Positions 1 through 12,085 of a stretch of DNA of 64,000 nucleotides are shown piece by piece (position 1 is the stretch's first letter; each line of letters opens with the position of its first letter). A program made the translations under genes and the position numbers. The notes below the pieces were generated by a model. The model was not told the origin of the DNA, did not search any database, and worked only from the letters and a program-made list of their open reading frames with translations. This DNA comes from Garcia nutans (taxonomy: Eukaryota > Streptophyta > Magnoliopsida > Malpighiales > Euphorbiaceae), in NCBI GenBank assembly GCA_947685225.1, contig CANTUV010000009.1, positions 186,001-250,000 on the forward strand, written 5' to 3'.

Positions 1-1000
1 ACTAATTGCAACAGACCCCACCATCCCACTACAACAACTCACAACTCACCCACTCCCAGACACAATCAATACAATAAAATAATCACAATCTCCACCACCC
101 AGGCGCAGCAGCAGAAACAAAAATAGAGCACTCTGAATCATCACTGCTATTATCTCCAACTATTCCACTTGCCATCCCTTATCCAATCACAATCTCCACT
201 ACCGAGCTTAATTGAATTGGCAATATTTACACACACTCTTTTCTTATCAGCCCTCTCACTCATGAAAGCTACAGTATTTCTTTTCCTCCATAACCAGTAT
301 ACTGCAGCCATAAATGCATTTCTTCTAACTTTAGCAGTGCAACTTTTTTCACTTGCCTTTCTTGCAAACCAATTGACTTCCCTTCTCCAAACCCATCTTC
401 CTCTTCTAATTTCACATTTCTTTAACACTTGCGACCATATCTGCTAGGAAATCCACATTCAAAAAATAAGTGTTTAACAGTTTCCACACTATTATTACAC
501 AACCAACAATTATCATCTGATACAATTCTCCATCTCAGCAATCTAGCTTTAGTTGTTAACCTTTTATGAATTGCTAGCCACCCAATGAAACTTTGTCTTG
601 GAATATGACCTTTGCCCCAAATTAACTTTGTCCAGTTAAGAGCTTTTCACTCTTCTATCTTAATGCATTCCATGCTGATTTCACAGAATACACTCCATCT
701 CTTGTCAATCCTTACTTTATAATATCATCAGCACCTTGAATAACTCTAAATTTTTTAACTTCTTGCCAAGCCAAGTCTGTTATTTCATTCATAGGGTATG
801 GTAAGTTCCAATCATTTCCTCTCCATCGATCTCTAACTTTAGCATTTTTAGGAATGTCAGTATCACTGATATTCAAGCCCGGAAATTTATCCACAATACT
901 CTTCCTCTCCATCCAAGGGTCAAATTGAAAATTCAGTTCCCCTTGCCTCAATTGATAAACAAAACAAGACTTCAATCTTTCTCTGATTATCAACAACTTC
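1..1000 (-). pseudogene. LINE ORF2 C-terminus: zf-RVT region, broken and cut by window edge
   Basis: This continues the LINE ORF2. The 996-712 segment carries the FQFDPWMERKSIVDKFPG type linker found between RT and the C-terminal domain. About 660-480 on the minus strand reads as a zf-RVT motif, with RWRIVSDDNCWLCN followed by the ETVKHLFFEC half. A frame break near 440 is followed by the 428-150 open segment with the WLWRKRNTVAF block. No RNase H domain is seen before the window ends; either it is absent from this lineage or it lies outside the window. Confidence 0.75.
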
Positions 1001-1083
1001 CTCCAAACCTAACTGGCATCTAAAGGCTTCGTTATACCCCAATACCCCAGCCCTCTCAATTTATTAGTAATAATCCATTTAGC

Positions 1084-2650
1084 CTATAATGAAGATTTTT
1101 TACATAGCAAACCATACACATGTTTGCCAATAGCTGTTATATTCCAGATATTCAAATCTTTAACACCCAATCCACTTTCATTTTTAGGTTTACAGACCAA
1201 ATTCCAAGCAGCCAATCCCTTCTTAGTGGCTTCAGCTTTCCTAGCCCAAAGAAAATTTCTGCGACGCTTATCAATCTCATTTATAACTGATTTAGGCAAA
1301 GCAAAAGCACTACTACGGAATATTTGCATGCTCCTCAACATTGCATTAATCAGTTGTAACCTCCCAGCATAAGAAAGATTTTTCACAGTCTAAGAACTAA
1401 TCTTTGCTATAATCTTCTCAATGAGCACGTAATAACCTTCTTTACTTCATCAGTCACTCCAGAGAAGAAAATGTAGCTCTTCTCTTTATTAATTTGTAAG
1501 CCAGGGACCTCTTCCATTTGTTTCATTTTCATCATTAACCATTTCATAGAATCCCCATCACCATTGCAAAAAAGAAATAAATCATCTGCAAAACACAAAT
1601 GATTAATTCTCAATTCACTACATCCCTCATGAAATTTAAATTCCTTGGGCACATCAAAACTTAAACTTCTAGACAAGTATTCTATAGCTATGACAAAAAT
1701 TAAAGGAGACATTGGGTCTTCTTGTCTTAAATCTTTTTTCCCTGAAAAATAGCCTTCAGTTAAGCCATTAACAACCACTGAAAAATGAGGGGTTTTAATA
1801 CACTACATAATCCACTGCACCATTTTCTGTGGAGACCTCAAACCCACCAACATTTCTTCTACAAAGTCCCATTGAATTGAATCATATGCTTTTCTCAAGT
1901 CTACTTTCAGAGCACATCTTTATTTTCCTCTATCTCTATGATAATTTCATACCAATTCATGAGCTAATAAAATATTATCAGTGATTTTCCTTCCAAGTAT
2001 GAAAGTTGACTGATCAGGGCTTATTATTCTACGCAACACCACTCCCAATCTATTAGCTATTATCTTGGTGATCACTTTGTAAATCAATGTACAACAGGCT
2101 GTTGGTCTGTAGTCTGTCAATCTAGAAGGATTGATACCTTAGACAAAATTGTTAAAGTAGTCGTATTAACCTGCTTTAACATTTTACCTTTTTAAAAAAA
2201 ACTCTATAACAGCCTTAACAACATCCTCTCCCACTATATCCCATGCTTTTTTAAAGAAACAACTATTATACCCACCAATTTTTGGTGCTTTGTCACTGCT
2301 TATTAACCATATAGCCATTTTAATCTCTTCCCTCTCAACAGGTCTACATAACAAAGTAGCTTTATCTTCACTCACAAAAGTACTATTCAAAATCACATCT
2401 GCAGAAGCGGAAATTAACAAACCCAAGTAATTGCTTATAAAAATTAATTATAGCAATCCTAATTTCCTTCTGATCAAAAGTTACTACCCCATCATGTAGA
2501 GTTAAACTAGAAATTCTATTTCTGACCCTTCTTTCTTTGACATGATTGTGAAAGAATTTTGTGTTTGCATCACCCAATTGAACCCAATTCACCCTCGATT
2601 TCTGCCTTTAAAAAGCTTCCTCATGCGTCAATAAATTTCTAAAGTGCTTT
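1084..2650 (-). pseudogene. LINE ORF2: reverse transcriptase domain, broken
   Basis: RT of the non-LTR type. The N-terminal part (2592-2184) has the WVQLGDANTKFFHNHVKER block and the SSDKAPKIGGYNSCFFKKAW block, where family members usually have PGPDG; the motif is changed here. The middle (about 2180-1780) is broken, but ALKVDLRKAYDS is readable. The palm block at 1778-1407 keeps CFADDLFLF (the FADD catalytic pair), and the preceding LRQEDPMSPL has Glu in place of the usual Gly of LRQGDP. The thumb region with GRLQLINAML follows at 1386-1084. Several stops and frameshifts make it inactive. Confidence 0.88.
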
Positions 2651-2841
2651 ATCACAACCCTCTCCTCTTGAAGCAAATCATCATTATAAGGATCATTTTG
2701 TAAAGTACTTTGCAAATCATATAATATGATCCTACAATCCTCCACCCTTTTAGAAATATCAAAAAACTCCTCTTTATTAAGAGTTCTTTAACTCCTTCTT
2801 CATCATTTTCAATTTGGTCCACAATTTAAACATTGCAGACC

Positions 2842-3540
2842 CTAGACATTTGATCTCCAAACTTTCCTTACTATCTCTGAAAATCTTGGATGGGTAGCAC
2901 ACATATTAAAAAATCTGAACATATTACTTGTCCTTTCAATATCCTTTCTCACATATACAACTAAAAGGGCATGATCAGACACCCCTGCAGGTAGTACTTG
3001 TCCATCTAATAGACCATAAAAATCATTCCAGGCACTATTGACTAAACACCTATCCAAACGCTTCTATATTCTACTCTCTGCATCCTGATTGTTAGTCCAT
3101 GTAAACCAATTTTCCAAGAATCTTATGTCCATTAACCCAACATTATCCAAACAATTCCTAAACTCCTCGTAACTAGCCATGTCCAATTCACCACCACCTA
3201 ATCTTTCATGACCTTCCAGAATACAATTAAAATCACCATGTACTAACCAGGGGCTAGACATATTATGTCTGATCCTATCAAGTATCTGCCGCAAAACCTT
3301 CCGTTCCTCACAACTATTACTCCCATACACCACGGACTAGTAAAATTCCAAACATTCCTTACTTACCTTACAATGGATAATTTGGTTAGCAACATTCAAG
3401 ATTTGAACCTTCACCATTCTAGGTTCATACAGAATCCATATTCTGCCCAAGTCAGCAAACTGATAGTTAGTTTCAAACATCCATCCAGGTAACTTCAAAG
3501 CTTTAAACACTCTTATCTTTATTAGCCATCCTCACCCTAG
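2842..3540 (-). pseudogene. LINE ORF2 N-terminus: APE-like endonuclease domain, broken
   Basis: This is the exonuclease-endonuclease-phosphatase fold that nicks target DNA for target-primed reverse transcription. Visible motifs are HGDFNCILEGHERLGG (the GDFN catalytic block), FTWTNNQ, RLDRCLVN, and GVSDHALLVV (the SDH active-site block). A putative ORF2 start lies near 3525 (MANKDKSV), after which frameshifts and stops break the first 60 or so codons. One stop separates the 3333-3064 and 3057-2842 segments. The catalytic Asp, Asn and His positions appear to be retained despite the broken frame. Confidence 0.85.
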
Positions 3541-3661
3541 TTTCTACAATTCCTAGTGACCAAAGCTTCTTTTTCGCCCCTATCCGAGGGTTTCATCTAC
3601 TTCACATCCCCTCTACCATTCCCAATAACTTCATCATTAGAGTGCCTTCCTGATTTAACAC

Positions 3662-4990
3662 TTATATCCTGCATTCTGCTTGAAGGGCTCCTTTTGCCAA
3701 AACAATAGCTTTCCCTTTAGATTTACTTGCCACAACCCAATCATTAGATATCTCCTCTGCATTTTTAGCAACCATAACCCTAGGAAGAGATCTCATTTCT
3801 AAACCCTTTTGACTATCACTTCCTACAATTGAAGCCTGAACCTCATCAATTTCAACATAGGCCAATGCATTCTCTGAACCAGATAAATCAATCTTACTTG
3901 ATCCCCCAATTCCTCATACTTGTTTCCACAAAAATTTTCACCATTATTCTTCTTTTTCTCTTGCCATAACTTTTTAAACTTTGCCCCTGTACACTCCTTA
4001 TCTACATGACCGACTTTCTTACATTTAGCACAAATAGCAGACCTCCATTCATAAACCACTCGTTGAATTAATTGCTCCCCTAACTCATCCTCAAGAATAA
4101 TATGATCTGGAAAACCACTCTCCAATTTCATTTCTACTAGCATTCTAGCATAGCCAAGCCTCATTCTATTTCCGGTGCAGGCATCAGTAAATCAAGGAGC
4201 CCCAAGCACACTCCCAATCCTACTAAGCATCTCATTAGACCAAAACTCCCACGGAAGACCAGGGAGTTGAACCCATATTGGAAGCTTCTGAATACTCTCT
4301 AAATCCAACTGCAACTTAGGTTTCCATTGTCTAAGAATTAGGGGACTTCTGTCAAATGTATATGGTCCATCCTTTAACACACTCATTTTTCCTTCTTCAT
4401 CATCAAATAGAAAAAGAAAAATATTGTTCTTAACCATATGCACAGATTTCAATCCCTTTTGCTTCCATCGCGCCATAGCAAACCCCTCCATTGCTGAAAA
4501 TCTAGGATTATCCCCATATGCACTCCCAATCAAAGCATTTCTCCACTTCTCAATCTCTGGCATTAACTCATTTGGCTGAAATTTTACAACCTTAAGCGCA
4601 TCTGACATAGCAAGAGGTATAAACCGTAATTCGCATTCAGACAATCTTGCCCCTATTTTTTGCAAATAGGTCAGACCATAACTTCTTATCCTTACCATGC
4701 AATTCTTCTTCGCCAACATTCTTCATATTCCCCACTATCTCTTCCTCATTGGTTAAATTGGAAACTTTCCCCAAATTGGCAGTAAAGTCTTGATCACTGT
4801 CCCTAATATCACAATCCTCCAATTGTCCATCAAGTCTCCCAATCTCATTAATTTCTGTATTCACCAAAGATTCAGACAACCATTGCCCATCCTCTTTGTT
4901 CTCAGATTTGATCTTTTTTCTAGAGATCTCACCATTATCTTCAACCTTCGATTGCACCGCAATGTTTTGTTTCCTCGCTTTCCTCGCCAT
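3662..4990 (-). pseudogene. LINE ORF1: DUF4283 + CCHC zinc knuckle protein, broken
   Basis: In plant LINEs, ORF1 encodes the RNA-binding particle protein that packages element RNA. The start ATG is at 4990 (MARKARKQ...), followed by a charged, acidic N-terminal segment. A frameshift near 4700 leads into the DUF4283-type domain (4719-4192; residues such as FLFLFDDEEG and WVQLPGLPWEFW are typical). A TGA at about 4190 interrupts the frame, which resumes at 4164 and carries a zinc knuckle of the form CX2CX4HX4C (CAKCKKVGHVDKEC). A second frameshift near 3850 leads to a basic tail ending at 3662. The minimum damage is two frameshifts and one nonsense codon. ORF2 follows downstream after a short gap. 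Confidence 0.85.
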
Positions 4991-5035
4991 ATTGGAAACA
5001 GCTTAAGTTAGTAACCATGAGCCGAGAGAAAACGA

Positions 5036-6605
5036 GAATCATCATCATCTTGACATTATCATTTGACAAGATGCCCATTTTGCATGTGCACTAGAAAAAA
5101 ATAAATAAATAAATAAACATCATGACCAGCACTTCACTACCTATTTCACTCTTTTTCTCCACCTTTCTTTTCATAAAGATCATTTAAGTTTTGTAAGAAG
5201 TATAATCCATTACCTTTTTATTTTTTCTCTGTTTGATTTCTTTTTCTTTTCCCTTTCCTCCTTTTTTCCCTTTCTCTTGCATATATTTCTTTATTGTTGT
5301 TTCTTTCTCAACAAGTGCATTAGTTAGAATGCATTAACATTTGATGTGCTTCTATTATTCGTTAATGATTTCCTCTCATGGGTGCTTAATTACTAGTGAT
5401 CTTGGAGTTTGTTTCAAGTTCCCTCCCTCCAAAATAGATGGTCTTTTGTTGTATGAGAAAGCATTGAGTTTTTGCAAATGGATGTTCAAAAACTTGGTAT
5501 TTGGTTCTTGGTAGTTGGGATGGGATCTTCAGTTGAAGTGTACTTTTCAGAAGAGAGGCATTGGATGTTTTGAGACATGGGGAGAGGAAGGAATTGGTGG
5601 TCAAACTTACATTTTTAGTTACTGCTAATGTGGTGTTGACATGGATTAAATGATAGTATTTTCCCAATATGTCTGTAGCAAATTAGAATACACCCATATA
5701 CGAGAAAAAAAAAACTAGAATGTAAATAAAAACTGAAAGTTGATGAAAGAAAATAAAAATGTCAAAAGCAGAGAAGAAACCTTTAATAAACATCTCTCTT
5801 CATACTGGGTGATCAAGTTCTCAAAACAGCACACAGCCTGTTGATAGACTCTTTCGGGATGTGCATCCATAACTAAATGAGCATTTATGAATATCTAAAA
5901 TCAAATCATATATGAGTTTGTTTAAGCAGTTTGATACTTTTTTTCTCCGAGCTTCCTTCTTTTTGTTTGGGCCCCATTCTGAGTAGCCTCATCTTTGATA
6001 GTAGAAAAGAAGTTATTATGTAGCATATTTTTTGCTATGCACTTATTTATGCAAAATAGCATGGAGTTTATGGTTTGTGAGTCCAATGATAGATAAAAGA
6101 AAGTGAGAATCAAAAGATCCAATAATAGGGAAGAAAAGTGTTGGGAGGATAACATGTAGGGAAAAGTTCTCTCAAGAACTTGGTTTTATTGCTAATAAAG
6201 TGTGTGAATGAGAATGTAGGAGAGGTTGGGCTTTTTGAGAGAGAGAAATCAAGGGAAAAGTGATATGGCAGAGGGGGCTGAAGGATTTAGGGTCGTAACT
6301 CATTGATAAAGTCTTTTGGGGTGACCTTAGCAGCGACTGCAAAGAGGAGGGGGTTGGGGAGACAGGGTTGCAATGAGGGAATTCAGGGAAGGAATAAGAT
6401 AACAAGGTTTCAGTAGCTTTTCTTATGTTGTTATTAGTTTGAACATTCTTTAAAACAAATCGAAAAAAGAATAAAAAATACCCTTTGTCAATTAGCTTCT
6501 TTTGATTTTCAATCTTGAGAGCAATAATTCTTAAGATGTAGAGCAATAATATAATTAAATTTTCCATGCTTGGTTCTCTAAAAATTATATGAACAATATA
6601 TACAG
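5036..6605. other. Region without a recognised gene, between LINE and FMP32-like exons
   Basis: I find no exon that reads as the N-terminal half of the FMP32-like protein in this stretch. It has short A-rich and T-rich runs (for example the AAAT repeats near 5097-5118) and two moderately GC-richer patches near 5400-5650 and 6230-6420. The patches read as open in one frame but resemble nothing I can name. If the FMP32-like gene is intact, this stretch would be intron or 5' flank. Confidence 0.5.
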
Positions 6606-7213
6606 GAGCATCATTTTTCTTTGCTGCAACATGAGACCGAAAAACTTTGGAATGATATCGAGAAGATGCGCAGCGAATTGAGGTTTGATCTTGTGATACC
6701 CTGCTAGTTATGTTGTTCATTACTATGTTGTTTATGATTCTGTTTCTTCTATGATGATCTTCACATTTTAAAAACAATGGTTGCGATACAGGCATGAAAT
6801 TGACAAAGTCACTGCAGGGCAACGGCTGGATTTGAATCTTGAAAGAGGGTAACGAAAGCAGTGGAATGCCAATTTCTCTAATTTCTTTTTTCTAACAGGC
6901 TAAATCACTTATGCGGTGCTTAACGTAATGCAGGAGGATAAGGGATGAGCTAGCAAATCAGAATACCGAAACTTCTAACCTTACCAACAAACTTGATAGG
7001 GTGAATGAACATTATGAGTGAATTTGAGAAATTCTGAAGTATACAGACGATTGCATTTTTAACATTTTTGTTTGTTGCGATATAATTTTTCAGGAAATTC
7101 ACGCATCAAGAGCCCAATTGGAAGGTGCAAAATATGATGTGATAAAGTACTGCATAGGCACTCTTGTTTCCATTTCTGCTGTTGGTCTTGCTGTGGTCCG
7201 AATGGTGCTGTAA
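6606..7213 (+). CDS. CCDC90/FMP32-like (DUF1640) mitochondrial protein, last four exons
   Basis: Four spliced exons, 6606-6682, 6792-6848, 6934-7000 and 7094-7213, join in one frame to 106 codons plus a TAA stop. Every junction is GT-AG. The product begins EHHFSLLQHETEKLWNDIEK, continues through a coiled coil rich in Lys, Glu and Arg (EIDKVTAGQRLDLNLERG, then IRDELANQN and LTNKLDREIHASRAQLEG), and ends in one membrane segment (YCIGTLVSISAVGLAVVRMV). This is the C-terminal architecture of the DUF1640 family, which includes yeast FMP32 and animal MCUR1/CCDC90; these are inner mitochondrial membrane proteins. The family's N-terminal half (transit peptide and the VDTL...RRLEAQG region) is not found upstream in the window. 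It is therefore either a truncated copy or a gene whose 5' exons lie left of the LINE. Intron sizes are 109, 85 and 93 bp. Confidence 0.85.
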
Positions 7214-8899
7214 TGTTGCAAATTGCAATCAATGGTTGCTTAACCTGAACGGGGAAAAAGAAAAATAATAGCTCGTTTTTTTTGAAGCTATTGTTTTTCT
7301 TGCAAAATATAAAAAACAAGAGAAATTTAATTTAGATTTTTCCATCATTTTTGTTGTTGTATCTTGAACTTGTATCATAGAACTAGTAAAACTAGTAAAA
7401 AGCTGATTCAGATGTAGTAGTGTATTCTATTTCTAATATCACTACAAGGATATTTTGGGTCTCTAATCAAATGAATTTCTTAGTTATTTCTTCAAAAATT
7501 TTATTTTTTTTGGATGCAAAATGCTCATTTTTCGATTTTCAATTTTAAAAATATTTCTTTTAAATAGAGTAAGATGTTTTTTTTAAAAAAATATTAAAAT
7601 AGCGAAATATTTTTCAAAAAATATTAAAAAGTGACATATGATATAATATAATTTTCTTTTTTTAAAAAAATTTTGACACTAGATTTTTATTTTTATTTCT
7701 TTAGAAGTAGATTTTTATTTTTGTTTTTATTTCCTTAGAAGTAGATTTATTTATTTATTTTTATTTCTTTGGAAGTAGATTTTAATTTTTTTAGTTTTAT
7801 TTTTATTCTAATTTGTATTTCTTTAGCAGTAGATTTTTATATTTATTGCAAGTGGTTTTGGTGGTGGTGTATATCTATGGTTTGGTATTTGGAGGAACAA
7901 TGAGTGTTTATAAGATGTCTGATAAACATAATTATAATTATGGGATCAATGTTTAAAAATTAGCTTAGTACATAAATTAATGTTTAATTCGTTAGATTTT
8001 GTAGCCACTAATGGTTACTATTTTGGACACAGCATTATGTAATTTTTAAAATCGAAATTGTATCATTATTTTATGGATTCATTTGTTTTAATATATTTTT
8101 TGAGAACTAAAATATTACGAAATCTGTGCTTTTGTACTATTTACTTTATTAATTAATAAATATTTATTTTTAAGCTAAATATTTATTTTTTAAAAAGATC
8201 TAACATCAATAAAAATGTCACATCATGAATTTGGTGATAATCGTAGCTAAGCTGCCTGAAGAATTGAGATGATTTGAATTTATTAATTTTTTATTTGTCA
8301 AAGATATTCTTACATAATCTAAATATTAAATACCAATGTGAAAGTTACAGGTTAATCTCAATATTTATTCCAAACAATCATATTTTTTAGCCTAAATTAA
8401 GATTTATGCATAGGTGATATTTTTAGTGAAAATTAATTAGTTTCAAGTATTTTTAAGAGAATATTATTGTGCTCTAGATTTGAAACTCAAGAACAATCTT
8501 TGCTCACCTTTGTAACCTTAGTGTTAAGCTGTAAAAATATTGTGAACTTAAAAATTAAATTAAATTATTTTAAAAATTAAATTAAATTTAAAATTATTTA
8601 TATCTGTATCTCATACTACTACCAATTTCAACCGTAAATAAATATATATTACTTTTTAATTTATTATTTTTATTATTATTTTATATTTATTAATATATTA
8701 TTTAATTTTGCTCAATAGCCAATTCTATTTTTTTACTCAATTCTATCTATATTTCTTTACTAACATTAGTACAAAAAAATTTAAACTAATAATAATAGTG
8801 TTACATAACTTATAGAAATTAAGTTTCTTATATATAGCCAATCCAAAGTCCAGATAAAAGAGGAGGGTTACAGTAGGTGACAGTCAGCATAAAATTTTT
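7214..8899. other. AT-rich intergenic region
   Basis: This is the 3' flank of the FMP32-like exons followed by long A/T runs. It contains the TAGATTT tandem repeat at 7680-7850. No coding region or RNA gene is recognised. Confidence 0.6.
7680..7850 (+). repeat. Imperfect tandem repeat, TAGATTTTTATTT units
   Basis: Five units start with TAGATTT at 7680, 7708, 7742, 7776 and 7830. Each is followed by T-rich sequence and usually ends TTTCTTTAGAAG or a close variant. Spacings are 28, 34, 34 and 54 bp, so the array is irregular. Confidence 0.8.
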
Positions 8900-9199
8900 G
8901 TCACATCTCATGATATGAATTCTAATGATAATATCGTTGGGACGTTTTCTACTTGCGACACACTATATCAGAGCCCGAGTATAATAAAGAATAAGTAAGG
9001 GTGTAGGGCGTTTCCCGAATGCGATGCGCCATGTCGGTGCCTAAATGTGACGAGTAATAAACAAAATTTCTCACATCATGGACGAATGTGGGTAAAGATA
9101 TTAGTCCAAAATATAAGTAATACGAGAGATAAATGTTCAGATAATGGTAAAAGATTCTATAGAAAGAAGTATAAAAAAGAACAAGTAAGGAGTAAGATC

Positions 9200-10040
9200 A
9201 GAACAAGAACTTGAAATGTTAGATCTCTTACAGATAAATTGAGAGAACTTATTGATACTATGGAGAGAAGAAAAATTAGTATTGCTTGTATTCAAGAGAC
9301 TAAATGGATTGAAAAAAAAATAAAAAAGTTGAGAATACTGGGTATAAAGTATGGTACACAGGTATATATAGAAGTAAAAACGGAATAGATATAATTTTGG
9401 ATCGAAACCTAAAGAAGACGGTTGTAGCGGTGAAAAGTATAAGCGATAGGATTATTTCAATTAAACTTATGCTCCAGAATGAGACCATCAATATAGTTAG
9501 TGCATATATCTCTCAAGTTGAATTGGATGGGGAGAGAAAAAAAAATTTTGAGATGATATGGATGAACTTATGCGAGAGATTCCAAATGATGAAAATATTT
9601 CTACAGGAGGAGACTTAAATGAACATGTAGGAATATGTTTTGAGGAGGTACATGGAGGGTGTGATTTTGAAATTAGAAATGAAGAAGGTAAGAGTATCAT
9701 TGATTTTGCTTAAACCTATGGTTTGATTCTGACAAACACATATTTTATAAAAAGAAATTTCATCTAGTAGCCTTTAAAAGTGGACAAAATAGAAGTCAGG
9801 TTGACTTTATACTTACAAGAAAAGCAATCGAACTCAATACAAGGATTGTAAGGTTATTCCAGATGGGACTTTGACCACTCAGCATAGGTTAGTGATTTTG
9901 AATGTCAAACTTAAGAGGTTAGCTAGTAGGCCAAGGAGGAACAATATTCCTAAGATTAGGTAATGAACTTTAAAAGATGGAGAACAATTGTTGTTCGAGG
10001 ATGAGTTGGTCAAAACTGGAGGGTAGGAGAAATATGTGAG
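9200..10040 (+). pseudogene. LINE endonuclease domain, broken
   Basis: Fragments of an APE-like endonuclease appear in several frames. NVRSLTDKLRELIDT is followed by SIACIQETKWIEKK (the catalytic Glu of QETKW is present), then DRNLKKTVVAVKSISDRIIS and SAYISQVELDGE. A GGDLNEH-like block (near 9605) stands where family members have GDFN. The RQVDFILTR-like and late His-containing blocks near 9800-9890 are degraded. No continuous frame longer than about 75 codons remains. Confidence 0.75.
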
Positions 10041-10559
10041 TATATTATCAAATGATATATGAATAGGCATGTCTACAATAATTAAAGGAGTAGCTAGAAA
10101 GATTCTTTAAGGATCTAAAGAGTGTGGACATCCCTTAAAAGAGTCTTGGTGGTGAAATGAGGAAGTGCAAAAAGCAGTAAGAAGTAAAAAAGAATGGTAT
10201 AAGAGTTTGCCTAAGTGTACTAACAATGATACTTTTGAGCAGTACAAAAACGCAAAAAAAGATGTTAAAAAGACAGTTAGTCAGGTAAGAGAACAATCTT
10301 TAGAGAGTTTGTATGAGAAACTAGGAACAAAGGAAGGGAAATGGCTATCTATAAATTGGCTAAGATAAGGGAAAAGAAATTCCGTGATTTTAACCAAGTT
10401 AAGTGAATTAAAGATAAAGAGAATAATGTTCTGGTTCAAAAAGAGGATATTAAGGAACGATAGAGAAACTATTTTGATAAACTTCTTAATGGTAACCATA
10501 GTGGTAACTTTGAGGGTTTAGACGTTAGACTGGAGAAAAATGTGAAATACACTAGACGA

Positions 10560-11990
10560 ATTTGATTTTCGAAAGTTAAGGAAGCTTTGAAGATGATGAA
10601 AGTTGGTAAAGCCTGTGGACCAGATGGGATACCTATTGAGATTTGTAAATGTTTGGGAGATATAGGAGTTGCATAGTTAACATCTTATTCAATAAGATCT
10701 CAAGTACAAGGAAAATGTCTAATGAATGGAGACAACATAATTTGATACTTATTTTTAAGAATAAAAAAGATATTCAGAATTGCTTAAATTATAGAGGTAT
10801 AAAGCTTATGAGTCACACTATAAAATTATAGGAGAGAGTTGTGGAACACCGTTTACGGTTAGATACTTGTATCTCCCTAAATCAGTTTGGTTTTATTCCT
10901 AGTTGATTAACTATGAAAGATATTTTTCTTATAAGAGATTTGATGTAAAAGTATAGAGAGATGAAGAATGACTTACATATGATTTTTATTGACTTAGAAA
11001 ATACATATGATAGAGTTTCTAGAAAAGTTTTATAGTGGGTCATAGAGTTAGGGGAATATCTATACGATATATTCAAGTCTTGAAAGATATATATGAAGGA
11101 GCCATCACCAGTGTTCGCACTGTGGGAGGGGATATTAAGAATTTTTTTCTTTTCTATTGGATTACACCAAGGCTCAGCTTTGAGCCCTTATCTTTTCGCC
11201 TTGGTCATGGATGAGCTAACAAGACATATACATGATGACATCCCTTTGTGTATGATATTTGCAGATGATATTATATTAATAGATGAGACTCAAAAAGGGG
11301 TAAGTCAAAAGTTAGAGTTATGAATAAGCATTTTAGTATCTAAGGATTTTAAGCTAAGTAGGACTAAGACTGAGTATATGAATTGTAGATTTAATAGCGA
11401 GAATAGAGAAAGAGACAAAATTATTTTAGATGGAATAATAGTATCTCATAGTACTCATTTTAAATACCTTGGCTCTATTCTTCAAGAAGATGGGGAGGGG
11501 GGGTTGTGAAGAAGATGTAAGTTATAAGATTAAAGCTAGTTGGATGAAGTGCAAGGGTGCTACAAGAGTTCTATGTGATCATAAAATGCCAATTAAATTA
11601 AAAGAAAAGTTCTTCAATACTGCAATATGGCGTTAATGATGTACGGTAGTGAGTGTTGGGCAAAAAAAGAACAACACATGAGTACAATGCATGTTACAGA
11701 AATGAGAATGATAAGATAGATGTATGGTCATACTAAGATGGATAGAATCCACAATGAGTGTATTAGAGAAAAAGTGAAGGTAGCACCTATTGAAAATAAG
11801 ATAAGAGAGCATAGATTGAGATGGTTTTGCCATATGAAATGAAGATCTAGCGATGCTCCAGCTAGAAAAAATGAAAAAGTTAGAGTAGATATAGCTATGA
11901 GAGACAAATATAGGCCTAAACTGACTTGGTCAAAGGTGGTCTAAAATAATCTTATGATGTTATATCTATCAGAAGAGATAACCATAAATT
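10560..11990 (+). pseudogene. LINE reverse transcriptase and C-terminal region, broken (copy A)
   Basis: RT blocks in order are: KVKEALKMMKVGKACGPDGI (10574-10630), LNYRGIKLMSHTIKL (10783-10829), LNQFGFIP, FIDLENTYDRVS (catalytic first Asp retained), LHQGSALSPYLFALVMDEL (11163-11220), and CMIFADDIILIDETQKG (11250-11300) with the FADD pair. Downstream are FKYLGSILQEDGE, WMKCKGATRVLCD, YGSECWAK and IREHRLRWF. In-frame stops occur at several places where the family has Trp or Gln codons. It is not functional. Confidence 0.85.
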
Positions 11991-12049
11991 GTACTGAGTA
12001 GAAAAGAAGAATCCATATAGCCTACACCAATTAATTTGAGATTAAGACT

Positions 12050-12080
12050 TTGTTTAGTTGAGTTGAGTTGAGTTTAGAAA
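12050..12080 (+). repeat. TTGAG pentanucleotide tail of LINE (copy A)
   Basis: The LINE ends with four adjacent TTGAG-type units instead of poly-A. The same tail closes the duplicated copy at 17285-17310. A simple-repeat 3' tail is a known property of some plant LINE lineages and marks the insertion boundary. Confidence 0.75.
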
Positions 12081-12085
12081 TTAAA

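Larger units (their letters stand above)
1..5035 (-). mobile_element. LINE retrotransposon, ORF1 + ORF2, decayed, runs off left edge
   Basis: A non-LTR retrotransposon read on the minus strand. From right to left: ORF1 (nucleic-acid-binding protein, about 4990-3662), then ORF2 with an APE-like endonuclease (about 3540-2842), reverse transcriptase (about 2650-1084) and a C-terminal zf-RVT region (about 1000-1). The domain order is that of plant L1-like LINEs. Frameshifts and stop codons break both ORFs, so the copy is dead as a coding unit. The 3' end and poly-A tail are not visible and probably lie left of position 1, so no target-site duplication can be assigned. The 5' end is placed near 5035 only because the ORF1 start is at 4990; the true 5' boundary is uncertain. 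At least 5 kb long, it is close to full length. Confidence 0.9.
8900..12085 (+). mobile_element. LINE (EN-RT lineage with TTGAG tail), decayed, copy A
   Basis: A non-LTR element on the plus strand. A 5' leader (about 8900-9190) precedes the endonuclease (about 9200-10040), a linker, the RT (about 10560-11330) and a C-terminal region (about 11330-11990). It ends in an array of TTGAG units at 12054-12075. The wording of the domains (RSLTDKLRELID, IACIQETKWI, GPDGIPIEI, FADDIILIDETQKG, YGSECWAKK) is that of a widespread plant LINE lineage distinct from the other LINEs here. Many frameshifts and stops show long decay. From 10276 onward it lies within the segmental duplication, and the corresponding part recurs at 15484-17320. 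Confidence 0.9.

Noticed and set aside
6172..6822. 216-codon minus-strand frame
   Set aside because: It overlaps spliced plus-strand FMP32-like exons, has biased composition and no recognised domain.
7449..7470. CACTACAAGGATATTTTGGG as a CACTA transposon end
   Set aside because: Only the first nine bases fit, no matching inverted end and no 3-bp target duplication were found.
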